Below, one piece after another: positions 23,990-35,000 of a stretch of 64,000 bases of DNA (within the stretch, counting starts at the first letter, position 1; every line of letters starts with the position of its first letter). Source of the stretch: Undaria pinnatifida (lineage: Eukaryota; Sar; Phaeophyceae; Laminariales; Alariaceae); the NCBI GenBank assembly GCA_012845835.1, contig JABAKD010000002.1:19056629-19120628 (forward strand), in the 5' to 3' direction. Both the position numbers and the translations under genes were made by a program. The notes beneath the pieces are model-generated. The model was given only the letters and a program-made list of their open reading frames with translations. It was not told the origin of the DNA and did no database searches.

Positions 23990-26266
23990 TTGGGGTGGGG
24001 CACAGCGCGCGGTGGCGCCGGGGTGTCTCAGAAACAGGACCGAGCGTGCCCCAGCCAGTCCGGGCACGGTAGCCGTGCTCGGTGGCAGAGCGATGATGTT
24101 CGCGGGTGGGTAGCAGCGTGGCGGTACCTTTCGAGTGTGCGTGGGGGGAACCGGATATCTGTTACACGGGCGTTGCAGAAAGTAGCGAGTGAGTTACTGT
24201 TGTTTCTGCAAGATCATGCTTATCGGTTCGAGTGCATGATGGAACCAGAGCGTGTGTTTTCGGGGCACCGCCTGAATCCCTCACGAATCCTAGAGTGGTT
24301 TGGTCGTACGAAAGGCTTCCCTGAGGCGGAGAAACTGGCTCGCATCGCGGAGCATGGGGTCCCCGTGTGTGTCGCTAGCGGTGGGGACCTCACTTTCGCA
24401 CTCCGATACGAGAATCACAGTAGCACCGACATGTACTCGAATGACATTACTGACAAGATCCGCGATGATGTTAGGCTCGGCCGAGCGTTCGTGTTCCCCC
24501 GGGAGGCGGCTGCGCGCATTCCGGGATTACGGGTCTCGCCGTTGGCAGTAACGAAATCCAGTACGAAGTTGCGCGTGGTGCACGACTTGACTTTCGCTAG
24601 CGGTACGTCGACGACAGGTGTAAACGGCGACACCGATTTTTCATCGGCTCCAACGTGTGAGCTCAAACATGTCTTGCGCGATATTATCTGGCGGATTCTA
24701 TACTTGCGGCAGCGATTCGGGCGTAGGGCGCGCATTGTACTGAGCAAAATGGATGTTAAGGATGCGTTTCGGCAAGTTCCAGTCGAGATCACGCGCGCGC
24801 CGGTGTTCGGATACGTGTTCGGGGATTTGGTTGTGGTTGATAGGCGACTGCAATTTGGCTGGCGTAACAGTCCAGGTTTCTGGTGTTTGTTCTCGTCGGC
24901 GTTGGAGCATGCTCACAATAACACCTCTCACTGCAATGCGGTGTGCACTGACAGCGGTCGCGAGGCCACGCGGCACGTCGTAATGATACCGGCGCGCGAA
25001 TCGCAAGCGGCAGCGTTGCCGCCGGGCTACATCGCCCCGCCTGGGCGGGGCGGTGACATAAATGATCCGTTCTTCGTGCGTTACTATGTAGATGATGGCG
25101 TTTGTGTTGAGGTACAACGGTACAGCTCGGGCGACCGCTGTTTGTGTGCATCGGCGTCTCTGGCGCCCGAACACTTCCGCTTGTTCGGCGATCGTAACCC
25201 GACGGACCCTCCCCTCTTGGCGAAGAAAAAGATTTCTCACTGGGACACCCAGTTAGAAGTCTTGGGTTGGGCAATTGACTCGGGAGCAATGACCATTGCG
25301 CTCACTGACACGAAAGTGGCTCAGCTGAGGGCTCTGCTCCTCAAGTGGCCGAGGAACCGTCGGTACGCGTTAGAATCCGAGGTACGGGAGCTGGTTGGGA
25401 AGTTATTGTACGCCAGCGAGGTGGTGCGGCCGGGCAAGTTTTTCGTGCGCCGTATGCTGAACATGCTTGGTCTGCCCCCCGTGAAGCAGTGGCAGGAGAA
25501 ATTTGGGGGCGGCGGCCAGCGGTCCCGAAGACCGGGCCGTCTACCCCTCGGCCCAGAGTTTCACGCTGACATTGGGTTTTGGAAGTTGATGGTGAGCGAG
25601 GAACTTGCACTACCGTTGTCCTCGCCGCTGTATACTCGTTTCCTACAGCGCCACTCTCGTACGCTGGTGTCAGATGCGTCGGGGACGGCCGTGGGAGGCT
25701 ACTGCTTGGAGACAGGGGCATGGTGGCGGTTTGAGGTGGACCAGGACGCAAAATCTCGTTTGAGCCAACGTGTCAAGGACCACAACGATCTGTTTATCAA
25801 CGTCCTTGAATTGTTGGGGATGGTAATCACGGCTTGGATGTTTGTCGTTGGCGCTGGATCACAGCCTAGGTTCGAGGGCGAAAACGTGTCGATGTTGGGC
25901 GATAACATGTCCGCGGTACATTGGGTAGGAAAATGTCGGGGGGGGACTGAGCCGAGGTCTGGGGCTCTGATGCGTATGCTAGGATGCTTGGAAATGCGTA
26001 GTGGGTGGTGCTTTCGGGCGAAACATGTGAAAGGAATTGCGAATACGCTGGCCGACGGTCTTTCTCGGTGGGAACGAATCGATGTTAACAGACACCTTCA
26101 CGAATCTCGCCCGGACATTACATGGCAGGAACAGGACCTGGGGGAGACGGGGAGGGCCCTATGTACAGGGATATTGGCGTCCAGTACATCCGCGGGTCAG
26201 TTGCGGAGTCATCTGAGCGCACTTACGCGTCAGGTTTCAGGTCTTGGACTAAATTTCGCGGGTTGA
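23990..26266 (+). CDS. ORF2: reverse transcriptase-RNase H of the DIRS-order element
   Basis: The frame is open from 23990, but its first ATG is 24236, so translation probably starts at 24236/24239 or by frameshift or splicing from ORF1. RT blocks include RVVHDLTF, SKMDVKDAFRQVPV (first catalytic Asp), LQFGWRNSPGFWC and FFVRYYVDDG, with the catalytic pair at residues 368-369. RNase H follows with LVSDASGTAVGGY (Asp562), INVLELLGM (Glu), MLGDNMSAVHW (Asp) and ADGLSRW (Asp), in the form shared by DIRS-order elements. The enzyme would copy element RNA to DNA, probably through a circular intermediate. The last 145 bases overlap ORF3 in another frame. Confidence 0.92.
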   Translation: MGWGTARGGAGVSQKQDRACPSQSGHGSRARWQSDDVRGWVAAWRYLSSVRGGNRISVTRALQKVASELLLFLQDHAYRFECMMEPERVFSGHRLNPSRILEWFGRTKGFPEAEKLARIAEHGVPVCVASGGDLTFALRYENHSSTDMYSNDITDKIRDDVRLGRAFVFPREAAARIPGLRVSPLAVTKSSTKLRVVHDLTFASGTSTTGVNGDTDFSSAPTCELKHVLRDIIWRILYLRQRFGRRARIVLSKMDVKDAFRQVPVEITRAPVFGYVFGDLVVVDRRLQFGWRNSPGFWCLFSSALEHAHNNTSHCNAVCTDSGREATRHVVMIPARESQAAALPPGYIAPPGRGGDINDPFFVRYYVDDGVCVEVQRYSSGDRCLCASASLAPEHFRLFGDRNPTDPPLLAKKKISHWDTQLEVLGWAIDSGAMTIALTDTKVAQLRALLLKWPRNRRYALESEVRELVGKLLYASEVVRPGKFFVRRMLNMLGLPPVKQWQEKFGGGGQRSRRPGRLPLGPEFHADIGFWKLMVSEELALPLSSPLYTRFLQRHSRTLVSDASGTAVGGYCLETGAWWRFEVDQDAKSRLSQRVKDHNDLFINVLELLGMVITAWMFVVGAGSQPRFEGENVSMLGDNMSAVHWVGKCRGGTEPRSGALMRMLGCLEMRSGWCFRAKHVKGIANTLADGLSRWERIDVNRHLHESRPDITWQEQDLGETGRALCTGILASSTSAGQLRSHLSALTRQVSGLGLNFAG

Positions 26267-27264
26267 CGAGCGCCGTTTTGTATTTTTCGGAAGACAACCC
26301 CAAGAGTGATATGGTATGGGCGCTGGTAGACTTTGCGGCTTGGTGTTGTGCGTCGGAAGGGAATAAAGTCGGTACGATTAAAAGTAAGATAGCGGCGGTG
26401 CAATATTTCCATCGCGTGAAGATAGGCACGGAGCTCCCGACTAAATCGCCCCTGCTGGAACGCGTTTTCAGCGGGATATCGCGGGCACATGCAGTAGCGG
26501 GTACGGAGAAGCGGGTGCGCCGCCCGGTGTCATGGGAAATGTTGTTGGACGGGGAGACATTGATACCGTCCTGGGGCAGTGGCGGCCGAATCCTTTGGTT
26601 GTGTCTGGCATTGGGGTATTTTTTGATGACGCGATCCGACGAATTATTTGCGACAGACGCCGGCGTGGCGCACCAGGTGCATTGTTTGACTAAGGGGGAC
26701 GTTGCGTTTTACTCAGGTGGGGAGCAGTTGCCCTTTTTGCGGTGGCGGGAGGCGCGTACGGTAGAGATTCGTTTTCGCGGTCATAAAGGGGACCAGCTTC
26801 AAGCAGGCGACGTGCTAGTACAAACACGAGACGCTGTTCGGGGCTTGGGCTCGAGCTTGCGCGAAGGGGGTGGAGCCGTGGCGCTGCTTGTGGAATTGTT
26901 GTCTATTCACCCTAACTTGCCGAGTTCGGCGCCGTTAGCGTCTTTCCGCGAATCGGGACGGGTAGCAGTGTGGAGCTACGGGCAAGCACTCCGGGCGTTG
27001 CGAGAGGTAGTGGCAAAGTCGAGGCAAGACCCAGCGGAATTTGCACTACACTCGCTCCGGATCGGGGGCGCGTCGCGCTTGGCGGCAGGGGGGGGGTTGT
27101 CAGAACGGGTAATACAGAGAGAAGGGAGGTGGAAATCGGATGCGTATAAGGTGTATACTCGTAGTAATATAGAGGATTCGGGACAAGTGTCACGAAAACT
27201 AGCTCGACAGGACAGGTGTCCCCAAAGAGAGCCGGGACAAGGGACGGAGTGGGGCCATAAATAA
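26122..27264 (+). CDS. ORF3: tyrosine recombinase (integrase) of the DIRS-order element
   Basis: 380 residues from ATG 26122 to TAA. The N-terminal half has a SAM-like helical core-binding pattern (SSERTYASGFRSWTKF, then KSKIAAVQYFHRV). The catalytic half shows Arg171 (LMTRSDE), His310-x-x-Arg313 (HSLRIGGAS), Trp337 (GRWKSDAY) and the probable nucleophile Tyr345 (YKVYTRS): the R-H-R-(H/W)-Y set of the lambda/DIRS recombinase family. It would insert the circular DNA form at short matching sites, consistent with AAAGTGG at all junctions and no target duplication. The full set of residues and open frame suggest it is functional. Confidence 0.93.
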   Translation: MAGTGPGGDGEGPMYRDIGVQYIRGSVAESSERTYASGFRSWTKFRGLTSAVLYFSEDNPKSDMVWALVDFAAWCCASEGNKVGTIKSKIAAVQYFHRVKIGTELPTKSPLLERVFSGISRAHAVAGTEKRVRRPVSWEMLLDGETLIPSWGSGGRILWLCLALGYFLMTRSDELFATDAGVAHQVHCLTKGDVAFYSGGEQLPFLRWREARTVEIRFRGHKGDQLQAGDVLVQTRDAVRGLGSSLREGGGAVALLVELLSIHPNLPSSAPLASFRESGRVAVWSYGQALRALREVVAKSRQDPAEFALHSLRIGGASRLAAGGGLSERVIQREGRWKSDAYKVYTRSNIEDSGQVSRKLARQDRCPQREPGQGTEWGHK

Positions 27265-27294
27265 ACAGTCATTTGGACTAGCCTCGTGGGTGGA

Positions 27295-27522
27295 GGAGTT
27301 GGATGGTATAGTACCATCTTGGGGGTCTCGGCTGTCCGAGACTGTGTTTTGGCAGTAGGACTGATCGGAGTTAAGGGGAGGGAGACAAGGGTGTATTGCC
27401 TGGCACGAGGAAATACCGCAGAAACGGGTTGCTGCGGTAGACGTGCCAGGCATGGGAAGTTTCCCTCCCAAACGTCACAGATACTAATGATAAACCAATT
27501 CGAAAGATAAACAACAAAGTGG
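27295..27522 (+). repeat. B1 split direct repeat
   Basis: 228 bp matching B2 (27917-28144) with one difference seen. It starts GGAGTTGGATGG and ends CAACAAAGTGG, joining directly to A2. Confidence 0.92.
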
Positions 27523-27793
27523 AAGATTGGGTCGCAGACGCAATCTGGATTTTGTTGGAAAGTGAGAATTGAGGTGTTCTTCCATGATTGGTTATCGTGA
27601 CGTATTGTACCGAGGACACAGTCAACCTTTGAGCAGTCTTCTCCTTGCTGCTGTTGTGGGAGTATACAATACGTACAGCAGAAGGGGTACACGTAGGGCC
27701 GCCTGATCGCACGACTCAAAGACAGCGTGCAGTGGAGGAAGCGGACGGCGGCAGCTACGCAAGAATAGTGACTGGCTAGCCAGTGGTTTTTCT
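27523..27793 (+). repeat. A2 split direct repeat
   Basis: 271 bp matching A1. The B1/A2 junction recreates the junction of a circular element, allowing a full-length copy to be templated. Confidence 0.92.
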
Positions 27794-27916
27794 ACCGCCC
27801 ACCCGCCGCTTTTCTTTCGAAGGTGGGGGAACGGAGATCAACTACGCGTGTGTGTAAATCATAGGCCAGTTGTCTATTCTCATTTTTTTTTTCATTGGTA
27901 TCTATGGCGGGGAGTT

Positions 27917-28144
27917 GGAGTTGGATGGTATAGTACCATCTTGGGGGTCTCGGCTGTCCGAGACTGTGTTTTGGCAGTAGGACTGATCGGAGTTAAGGGG
28001 AGGGAGACAAGGGTGTATTGCCTGGCACGAGGAAATACCGCAGAAACGGGTTGCTGCGGTAGACGTGCCAGGCATGGGAAGTTTCCCTCCCAAACGTCAC
28101 AGATACTAATGATGAACCAATTCGAAAGATAAACAACAAAGTGG
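27917..28144 (+). repeat. B2 split direct repeat
   Basis: 228 bp copy of B1 forming the right end. It ends AAAGTGG, followed by GCTTCATCAAAA of the host flank. Confidence 0.92.
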
Positions 28145-28518
28145 GCTTCATCAAAATATTTTCCATTTGGGAGACTCCAGGCTGAAGCCTGCAGAATAAA
28201 AAACTTCTATATGGGTTTTACACAGCTGACTGCTGTGGTCAAGCGAAAGACACACCTGTGCCCGTTCTGCGGATAATGTCATTCAGGGCTCCATCCAGGC
28301 TAACTCCGTTACAGTAACTCACCACGCTCTCGCGCTCTCCGCTCGTCGATTTTTACTTAGCAGAAAAAGTCCCTAAGAGCACGGTTATTATGCATCTGGG
28401 AGGATTCGAACCTGCATTATTAGCTTTAGTGGGGGACGAGATTCCCCAACGGCACTACTCCACAGGGGACGCCAGGGCATGCCGCCCCATATCTACCAAA
28501 TTTATGTGTACTATATAC
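28145..28518. other. Spacer between two elements
   Basis: No protein gene seen. It holds a tRNA-like sequence on the minus strand and ends with ATAC (28515-28518), the left copy of the target duplication of the next element. Confidence 0.55.
28391..28473 (-). ncRNA. tRNA-like sequence (pseudogene or SINE head)
   Basis: On the minus strand the segment contains GCAGGTTCGAATCC, a perfect B-box/T-loop, preceded by an A-box-like TGTGGAGTAGTG...GTTGG at tRNA distance. GGGGA/TCCCC could form an anticodon stem. The T stem has one C-C mismatch and the acceptor arm pairs poorly (about 5 of 7), so a functional tRNA is unlikely. A long variable region would fit a Leu/Ser-type ancestor. No adjacent poly-A tail was evident. 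Confidence 0.4.
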
Positions 28519-29037
28519 TGTTATAGAGTGTCAGTATAGCTGGCAATAGATTCGGTAGGATAGTCCGCAGATTCATGGTCTATTGGCCACAAGAAGGTTC
28601 TCTCAAACGGAATATTCTGAGTGAAGCGGATAACCCGTAGAATCTAGTTAGTTTATACCACAAGAGCGTTCCCGGTAATGGAACGTTCTTCCTCTGGACA
28701 AGATAGATAGAAGTAAGCGCGTTAGGCGCTCATGGGAATATAGAGCATCTGGGAGAACGTTCCTTGTACGTTCCATAGGTGAAGGTCCGGAAGAGAGCAC
28801 AGCAGCAAAGCTGGGGTGAAGCGAACTCTGTGAGCTTCACGCCACCCCCGTGCTCTCACTCCTCCTCCTCCTTCTCCTCCTCCTTCTCCTCCTCCTCCTC
28901 TTCCTGTCTCCTCGAGCTTGTCATAGCTCAACGCCAATAATGAGAAATCTATAAAGAAGAACCGGTGCTGTCTCCAAGCGAAGCTGATACCCCTGCGTCC
29001 TTTCCCTCCCACCTTCCGGCACCACGACACCTTCACA
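28519..29037 (+). repeat. 5' LTR of the LARD
   Basis: 519 bp, same length as the 3' copy. TATAAA at 28950-28955 is a likely promoter box. It contains a pyrimidine-rich TCC/TCT run at about 28857-28910 and the paired motif GAACGTTC, which occurs more than once. Confidence 0.92.
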
Positions 29038-29039
29038 AA

Positions 29040-29054
29040 TGGCGTCCTCGCTGA
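29040..29054 (+). other. Putative primer binding site of the LARD
   Basis: TGGCGTCCTCGCTG begins two bases inside the 5' LTR. The TGG matches the complement of a tRNA CCA end. The primer tRNA was not identified. Confidence 0.6.
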
Positions 29055-32000
29055 ATTGACGACGTGTGAGCTTCAAGCTTGGAACGACAGCCCCGCCTCT
29101 TCTCGGTTTCTATTTACCTCATTATAATGTGAGCAACCACATATATGGCGAGAGACAGGATATACACTATATTAATATATTATGGAGTCATTTTTTGTTT
29201 TCTTTTCTTTTGTGTTCTTTGTCCTTTCTTTTACCTCCCTTTTTATATCGAACCTCCGTGTGCCAACCACATACGAGCGGCGCCTGACAGCTCATAGATA
29301 GGTCATATAGTATAGACCCGAGTACAAGCAGTTGAGTGCCGTAGGCAGTCGTCTCGTCTCCCTCTCGTATTCCCCCCCCCCCTCGTAGGTAGGTATAGCA
29401 CCGACCGGTATCGCGCCGGTATTGTGCTACAAACGATCTCCTTTGTTCCCTTGCTTCGCACCAAGCGTATAGTACATCGTCAATACATACAAGTCCTCCG
29501 GTACGGGATATCTCTGGACGTTTTCGTGTCACCGTACTCCTGCTGTTGTAGTAGTACGTCCGTCACCCCAAAAGCGCTATACCATCCCCAAAATACACTT
29601 GTATGTACAAGAACGACCCAATCCCTGCGACCCCACAAGGACCACGTAACAAAAGGAGAGCTCTCTGTTGTGTTCTCCACTGATGGAGGTATAGGCCCTC
29701 ATTTGCAGGAGATAGACACAAGTGCCAGGGAGTTACCACGCCCGCTTTTCGTAATTATCGTTTCTTTTCTTTTTCTTTTTCTGTCCGCATACTTAGCCGG
29801 TGGTGTCATTTTTACGGCGTGTGATTGGCATCGGGTACGACGTATTAGTAATATTTTTGCTTGCGTACCTTCGGTGAGACAGCGGCTCATAGATAATTTG
29901 CGTACCTCGTACACAGCACAAGCAGTGGTACGTACACACGTATGGGTTGACACGTACCTTACGGGCGTGGCATACCCTCAAAATCGTAGCAAACCTACCC
30001 CCCCACCAGGTACGGAGTTGTACCGAGTCTGACTCCCAGGGTTTTAGGCCCGAAATGCTGCAGTAACCGTGCCTCTTACCAGTTTTGAGCCACATATGGG
30101 CTCTATCATGCCCATATACATCTGCTGTAAGAGCATTTTGCCAGTATACTTGTCGTGCCCGAGCTCTACGCTGTCTAATATTGGATTATTCCCCCCCCCC
30201 CCCCCGCGTTCGGCCAGCTTTTTACGCCATAACAAAAGCAGGCTCTGCGCTAACATTTTTTTTTGCGACAAAAAGCATCAAAGTCCCTCGCATCTGCCCC
30301 ATCTCGTATGATGAAGTGGAGTAGACGCTGCTCAGATTTGCCCAATTATTGTCACCCGACCGAGTTTACTTTTCCCCGTTTCTGGTGATATAGGGTAGAT
30401 GATGCCCAAATTTCAACGCATTTTCCGCTTCAATTTTACGATAACGCATGGTCTCTTCTGCTCAAAATTGCAACGTTGCTGCGCAAGCTTGAAAGTCAAC
30501 ATCTGTTTCTTTTTTTTTACTTTTTTATTTTTTTTGGTTTGAAGACATTTATTCCTGCTGTTAGTTGCTTGACAATAATTTTGCGAGCAACCGCGGGAAA
30601 TACTCCCCCTCCGTTTCTGTGCTGCACGTGCTGCTTTCATCATGCTGGCGCACATCTCGTCTTGAAAAAATGGTCGTGCAACCATGATTGTCTTGTCACG
30701 AACATCAACACGCGCTGCACATAATGTTGACTTACACAATTGACAATGATTGTGCTCTGTCACGGTGCATTATTTTTTTTTTCAGGGGTTTCAACCCCAG
30801 AATGCGCGAACGGCGGTATTACATGTCGAACATCCCACTATATCATATTGGTACTATTTTATAAAATCCTCTCACGGTGCACTGTGTTCTATTTGGAAAC
30901 CTCTGTGAGGGTGGAGACTCAACGTGCCACGAGCCTCGTCAATACGCTCAATACCCCACGCGTGTTTGAGCTATTTTTATGATGCTTACGTTTTTGCTGT
31001 TACCCACCCCGGACCTGATGCAGCGTTGGAGTGACCCGAACGGTATTAGGATCGTGCCTGAGCAAAAATACGGTTGAGCAAAACCGCACCCCGAGTGCGT
31101 CGCGCTCCGAATGAATGCCATCTCTCTCCCTTTTTCACGTGTGTCCTATCTGTGTTACACGGAACCCCCCCCCGGTATTTTTATAAACAGTGCACCCCCG
31201 AAGTATACCGTCATTTTTAGGTCCGGATTTTTGCTTCGGAAACCTCAAACATAGCTTAGGTTATCGACGGGTACAAGAGGTACACATATTTTCCGTGTTG
31301 TAAGGTCTGATTTTGTTTTGTTTTCGACTGGATAACTCGGTGGTTCTAACCATCTCCCGAGCACCACGCTCCTCCCCCGGGAATATCTACAATCATCCAT
31401 CACCCTCCGGTCTTCTTGGTGACGTTCGAAAACTACTGGTACTGCATCCTACCCCTCTACCCCGGTGCGTGCGATACCTCCCTATCCATTCCGGACCAAC
31501 ATGGATCCCCCCCCAACCTTTGCGGTAAGTCCCGCACCAACCAGGACCCAACCCCTAAACCCTCACAATGAACAGTGAGCTTCGCGTTTTTCTCCTGCTG
31601 TAGCCATGGGTGGTACAGTTACGGTGAAGGACCTTGTCATTCTGTTCCAATAAAATCGAAATAATGCCCGGAGCGCATTTTTGCGGCCAGGGTCGTTGAC
31701 GACATTTCCACCGCCGCCACTGACCCCGACCCATTTTAGTCAAACTGGATCTCTCGACATTTGGTACGGCCACGTTACACGCCGAGACTAGGAGGACGGA
31801 TCCCTCTACGAGAGACGACCACCTGGTGCGACTGCGATTTTTTTGTTTAGCGCCTGAGGGCAAGAGGTTTTATTTTTTCCCGTCGGGGAGCACAACAACG
31901 CCGCAAGTACAGCGACGACTACCACAGCGTGTATCGCCGAAGCGGCACCCATCAGGCCAGTGCCGCGGTGGTCACCGAATATCATGCCACCGCGACTACA

Positions 32001-35000
32001 GCCCTTTGTGCCCCACCCCCCCCATCTGAGCCACGACTACCGTCCCAACCGACACGTTGCTGCTCACATCCCAACCCCGGCTCCCATAGCCGCCACCCCA
32101 CGCGGCCGCGCCTATCACCACAACGGTTTTTCGCCCGCCCATCACCGCGCTTAACCCCCTGCGCCCAATCGCCCCTGCTTTTGTTTTGGTACTTGCTCAC
32201 AACTGCATCCGGCGCGCCCACGGTCTCGAACGGGCGGCACCCAAAGGCACCCTTGTCTGCGGAAAAATATTTTTCGGTTATTGGCCACGTCGTACCTACC
32301 CAACTACGACTCATGTCGGCATCGTTAGACGGTCTGTCTGCGGTAATCTGCCGGTTCGGATGATTTTCTTGCAATTCCGACTCCCTCCCGTGAATTCACG
32401 GCTTGAAAACGCCGCACACGCCCTCCGCAACCAGCCCCCAAAAACGCCGCACGCACCCCCCCGCATCACCTTCCGCTCGGGTCAAGACCACCGTTCTTCT
32501 CCGACTACCACCTACGCCACCATTCTTCTCCGCCTACCACCTACATCACCGATATTGACCGTTGTAACAGCGACAGCAAGGTCGCCCAACGACGCACACG
32601 TCATCCTATCCGTAGTGGCCGCGACGGCGGTCGCGACCTCCCGGATTGTGACGCCCACGACGCCTGCGTCTGACTCACGAACCGCAAAAAGTGGTGGCTC
32701 GCAATCACCACATATTGCGATACGGGACACAACCTGCGACGAGCATCATTGTCAACTACCTGGCCATCGAGTACCACCCCGCTGGCTTTCGGGCGTTCTC
32801 CTTGACGTCTGCATCGTGCCGGCGGCACTCTCCCACTGTAGCAGCACCGAAACGCCTCTGGTGCGCTCAACCCAGGTATTGAGCATACTTCAGGATATTG
32901 GTTTTTACTTTTGGTATTTGCGGAAACGCGCGGACCGTAAACCCGGCGCTATTACCCGGCAATAACCCGCGACAACCAACGCCGCTCGTTATAAATGCCG
33001 TGACACCTATTTTTTGGGTCGAAAGCGCCATGATCGCCTTTCTTCCTCGGGAAACTGCTGCGACAACGACGACAACATCGACAGCAACAGCGTGGCCGGC
33101 CGATACCCATTGCGGCAAAAATTCCTGGACGCTACACGCTGATCAACTGATACAGCGCTACCAGCGCCAGGCCATTTAATTGCGGGACGAGGTTCCAGCT
33201 CCAACTTTCAAAGAACGAGCTCCACCGACGCCCCCGCCCCCCAACAATCTACCTCCCCCGCCCAGCCCCATACATGCGATATCGCTTGTCCAAGCCTGAT
33301 CCCCTTGTTCTAGCGATGGTCTTGAGGTGTGGGTGCGAGGAGGCCAAGACGTCGGGCCCTACTGGGATGCTCCGCTCGACGCCTTCCACCGATGAGCAAT
33401 GCTACTTGCCGAAGACCACGGCTACCAGCGGTTCCGGACTACAGCACAAAACTCTTGCTTCCAATTCCGGGCCATCGCATCCTGAGCCCGCCTCGCCTAT
33501 TTATCGGCGGCTCCACCCGCGCTCGTCCTAGGACGTGCGCGTTTTTCAGTGACAACGTTGGGCCCGCGAACGACGGATTCCCACTCGCTGCCACGGTGTT
33601 GACAGCACCACTGCCCCTGGGCCCAAGGGACAGTCCCGTCATGACGACGGAAGACTCGCGATCATAGTTGACCAGGACATGCCCTGAGCCCCCTGCCCCG
33701 TCTTCCCCGCAACCCTCGTGGATTGCGTGGACACGGACCACAGGTACGGCATTTCCTAGCGAGTTCTATCCTGCTCATCCAACGCCGCTTGGAGACAGGA
33801 CCCCCAGGGTATCTTCGCCCCGGTCCTTTAAACGCAACCCACGGAGACCCTCCCAGAGCCTCGGTGATACAATACCGAGACTCCCTTTGCGATCACGTTA
33901 ACCCAGCCGCGCATGTTCTCTAGATCAGCCAGCTGCACCCTCGCCATCGCCACGCGACAGTCTCACAGACAGCCGCAACTGACCACTGCTTGGCGGCTCA
34001 TTGCAGCCAGCCTACACCGAACTACCACTTCTGGGATGTTCAACCTTTAGCAGTGCCACCCTTCTGGGTTCTTCTTCTACGGTTTTTTCTTATCACCGTG
34101 TGGAGTAGTTTCCGACATCGCCCGATACCGACATTTTGAGCGACACCACGACCACTAAGCTTTCCCGGCTTCGACCAAGTATCGGAACCGTTTCCTACAA
34201 CCAGCCATGGACATTGGTTCCGAGACCGACATACGCCGGAGCTCCCCCTTTCTTACCTACCTGGGACAACGGTTCCGAGGCCGACAAACGCCGGAACCTA
34301 TTCCCGTACCACCACCCAACGACCCTCGACATCCACCACCGCCCTCCCAGTTCGTATCTCTAGCTTCGGCAACGGTACACCCGAGACTGGCAATCCCATC
34401 CATAGGCAGAAGCAATAACCGCTTTATTCGGTTGGCAGCCGCCCTTTTCCCATTACCCGCCGCGTTGCAAACGAGTCATCCCTTTCCGGTCTCGGCATTT
34501 CTCACCAAACCTTCCTCCTACCGACCTCGTTCCGACCCTTTCCATCGCGACAGAACAACTCTGCCGCCCCCCCTCCTTCAACGCGACCGGTTTCCACGGA
34601 ACACCTCTGTCCCGGCCCCCTCCATCACCACCGAGGCGCACCTGCCGAATCCCCCAAGCCGTTCTCCACCCCGACGTGTTACCGCAGAGCCGCCTTGCTC
34701 CGGTCTCCGCCGACTATCTGGAGGAAGCAACCGCCCTTCTCCTCACGGTCTGGTTAGTTCTCACTTCGACAAACGTTGGACCCCCTACCGCCCCCCTTTT
34801 CACGGCTACCCTGACCCAAACCATCCCACCTATACCAGGCCTACAACGGTACCTCCCGGCCAGCTTTTCCGGTAGCCCACCAGCGTGCCCTGGTTCCCCC
34901 AACCACAACAAACCCGCGGTTTATCGCTCCCGACCCAGCTCTTTAGCTACTCCTTCATTAACCGGATCCTTGCCACCAACTGCCCTTCAGCTTTCCTCCA

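Larger units (their letters stand above)
22398..28144 (+). mobile_element. DIRS-order tyrosine-recombinase retrotransposon (Ngaro/PAT type), complete
   Basis: The element has split direct repeats A1 - ORFs - B1-A2-B2. A1 (22398-22668) and A2 (27523-27793) are each 271 bp and read as identical. B1 (27295-27522) and B2 (27917-28144) are each 228 bp with one difference seen (A/G near 27492 versus 28114). Between them are a Gag-like ORF, RT-RNase H and a tyrosine recombinase, all open. AAAGTGG ends the left flank, B1 and B2, as expected if a circular DNA recombined into a short matching site without target duplication. No methyltransferase domain was seen, which favours Ngaro over DIRS1/PAT. Near-identical repeats and open frames indicate a recent, possibly autonomous copy. 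Confidence 0.93.

Noticed and set aside
32186-32965. 259-residue open frame inside the LARD
   Set aside because: It overlaps other frames of similar length, is low-complexity in a C-rich region and shows no domain. Stop codons are rare there because of composition.
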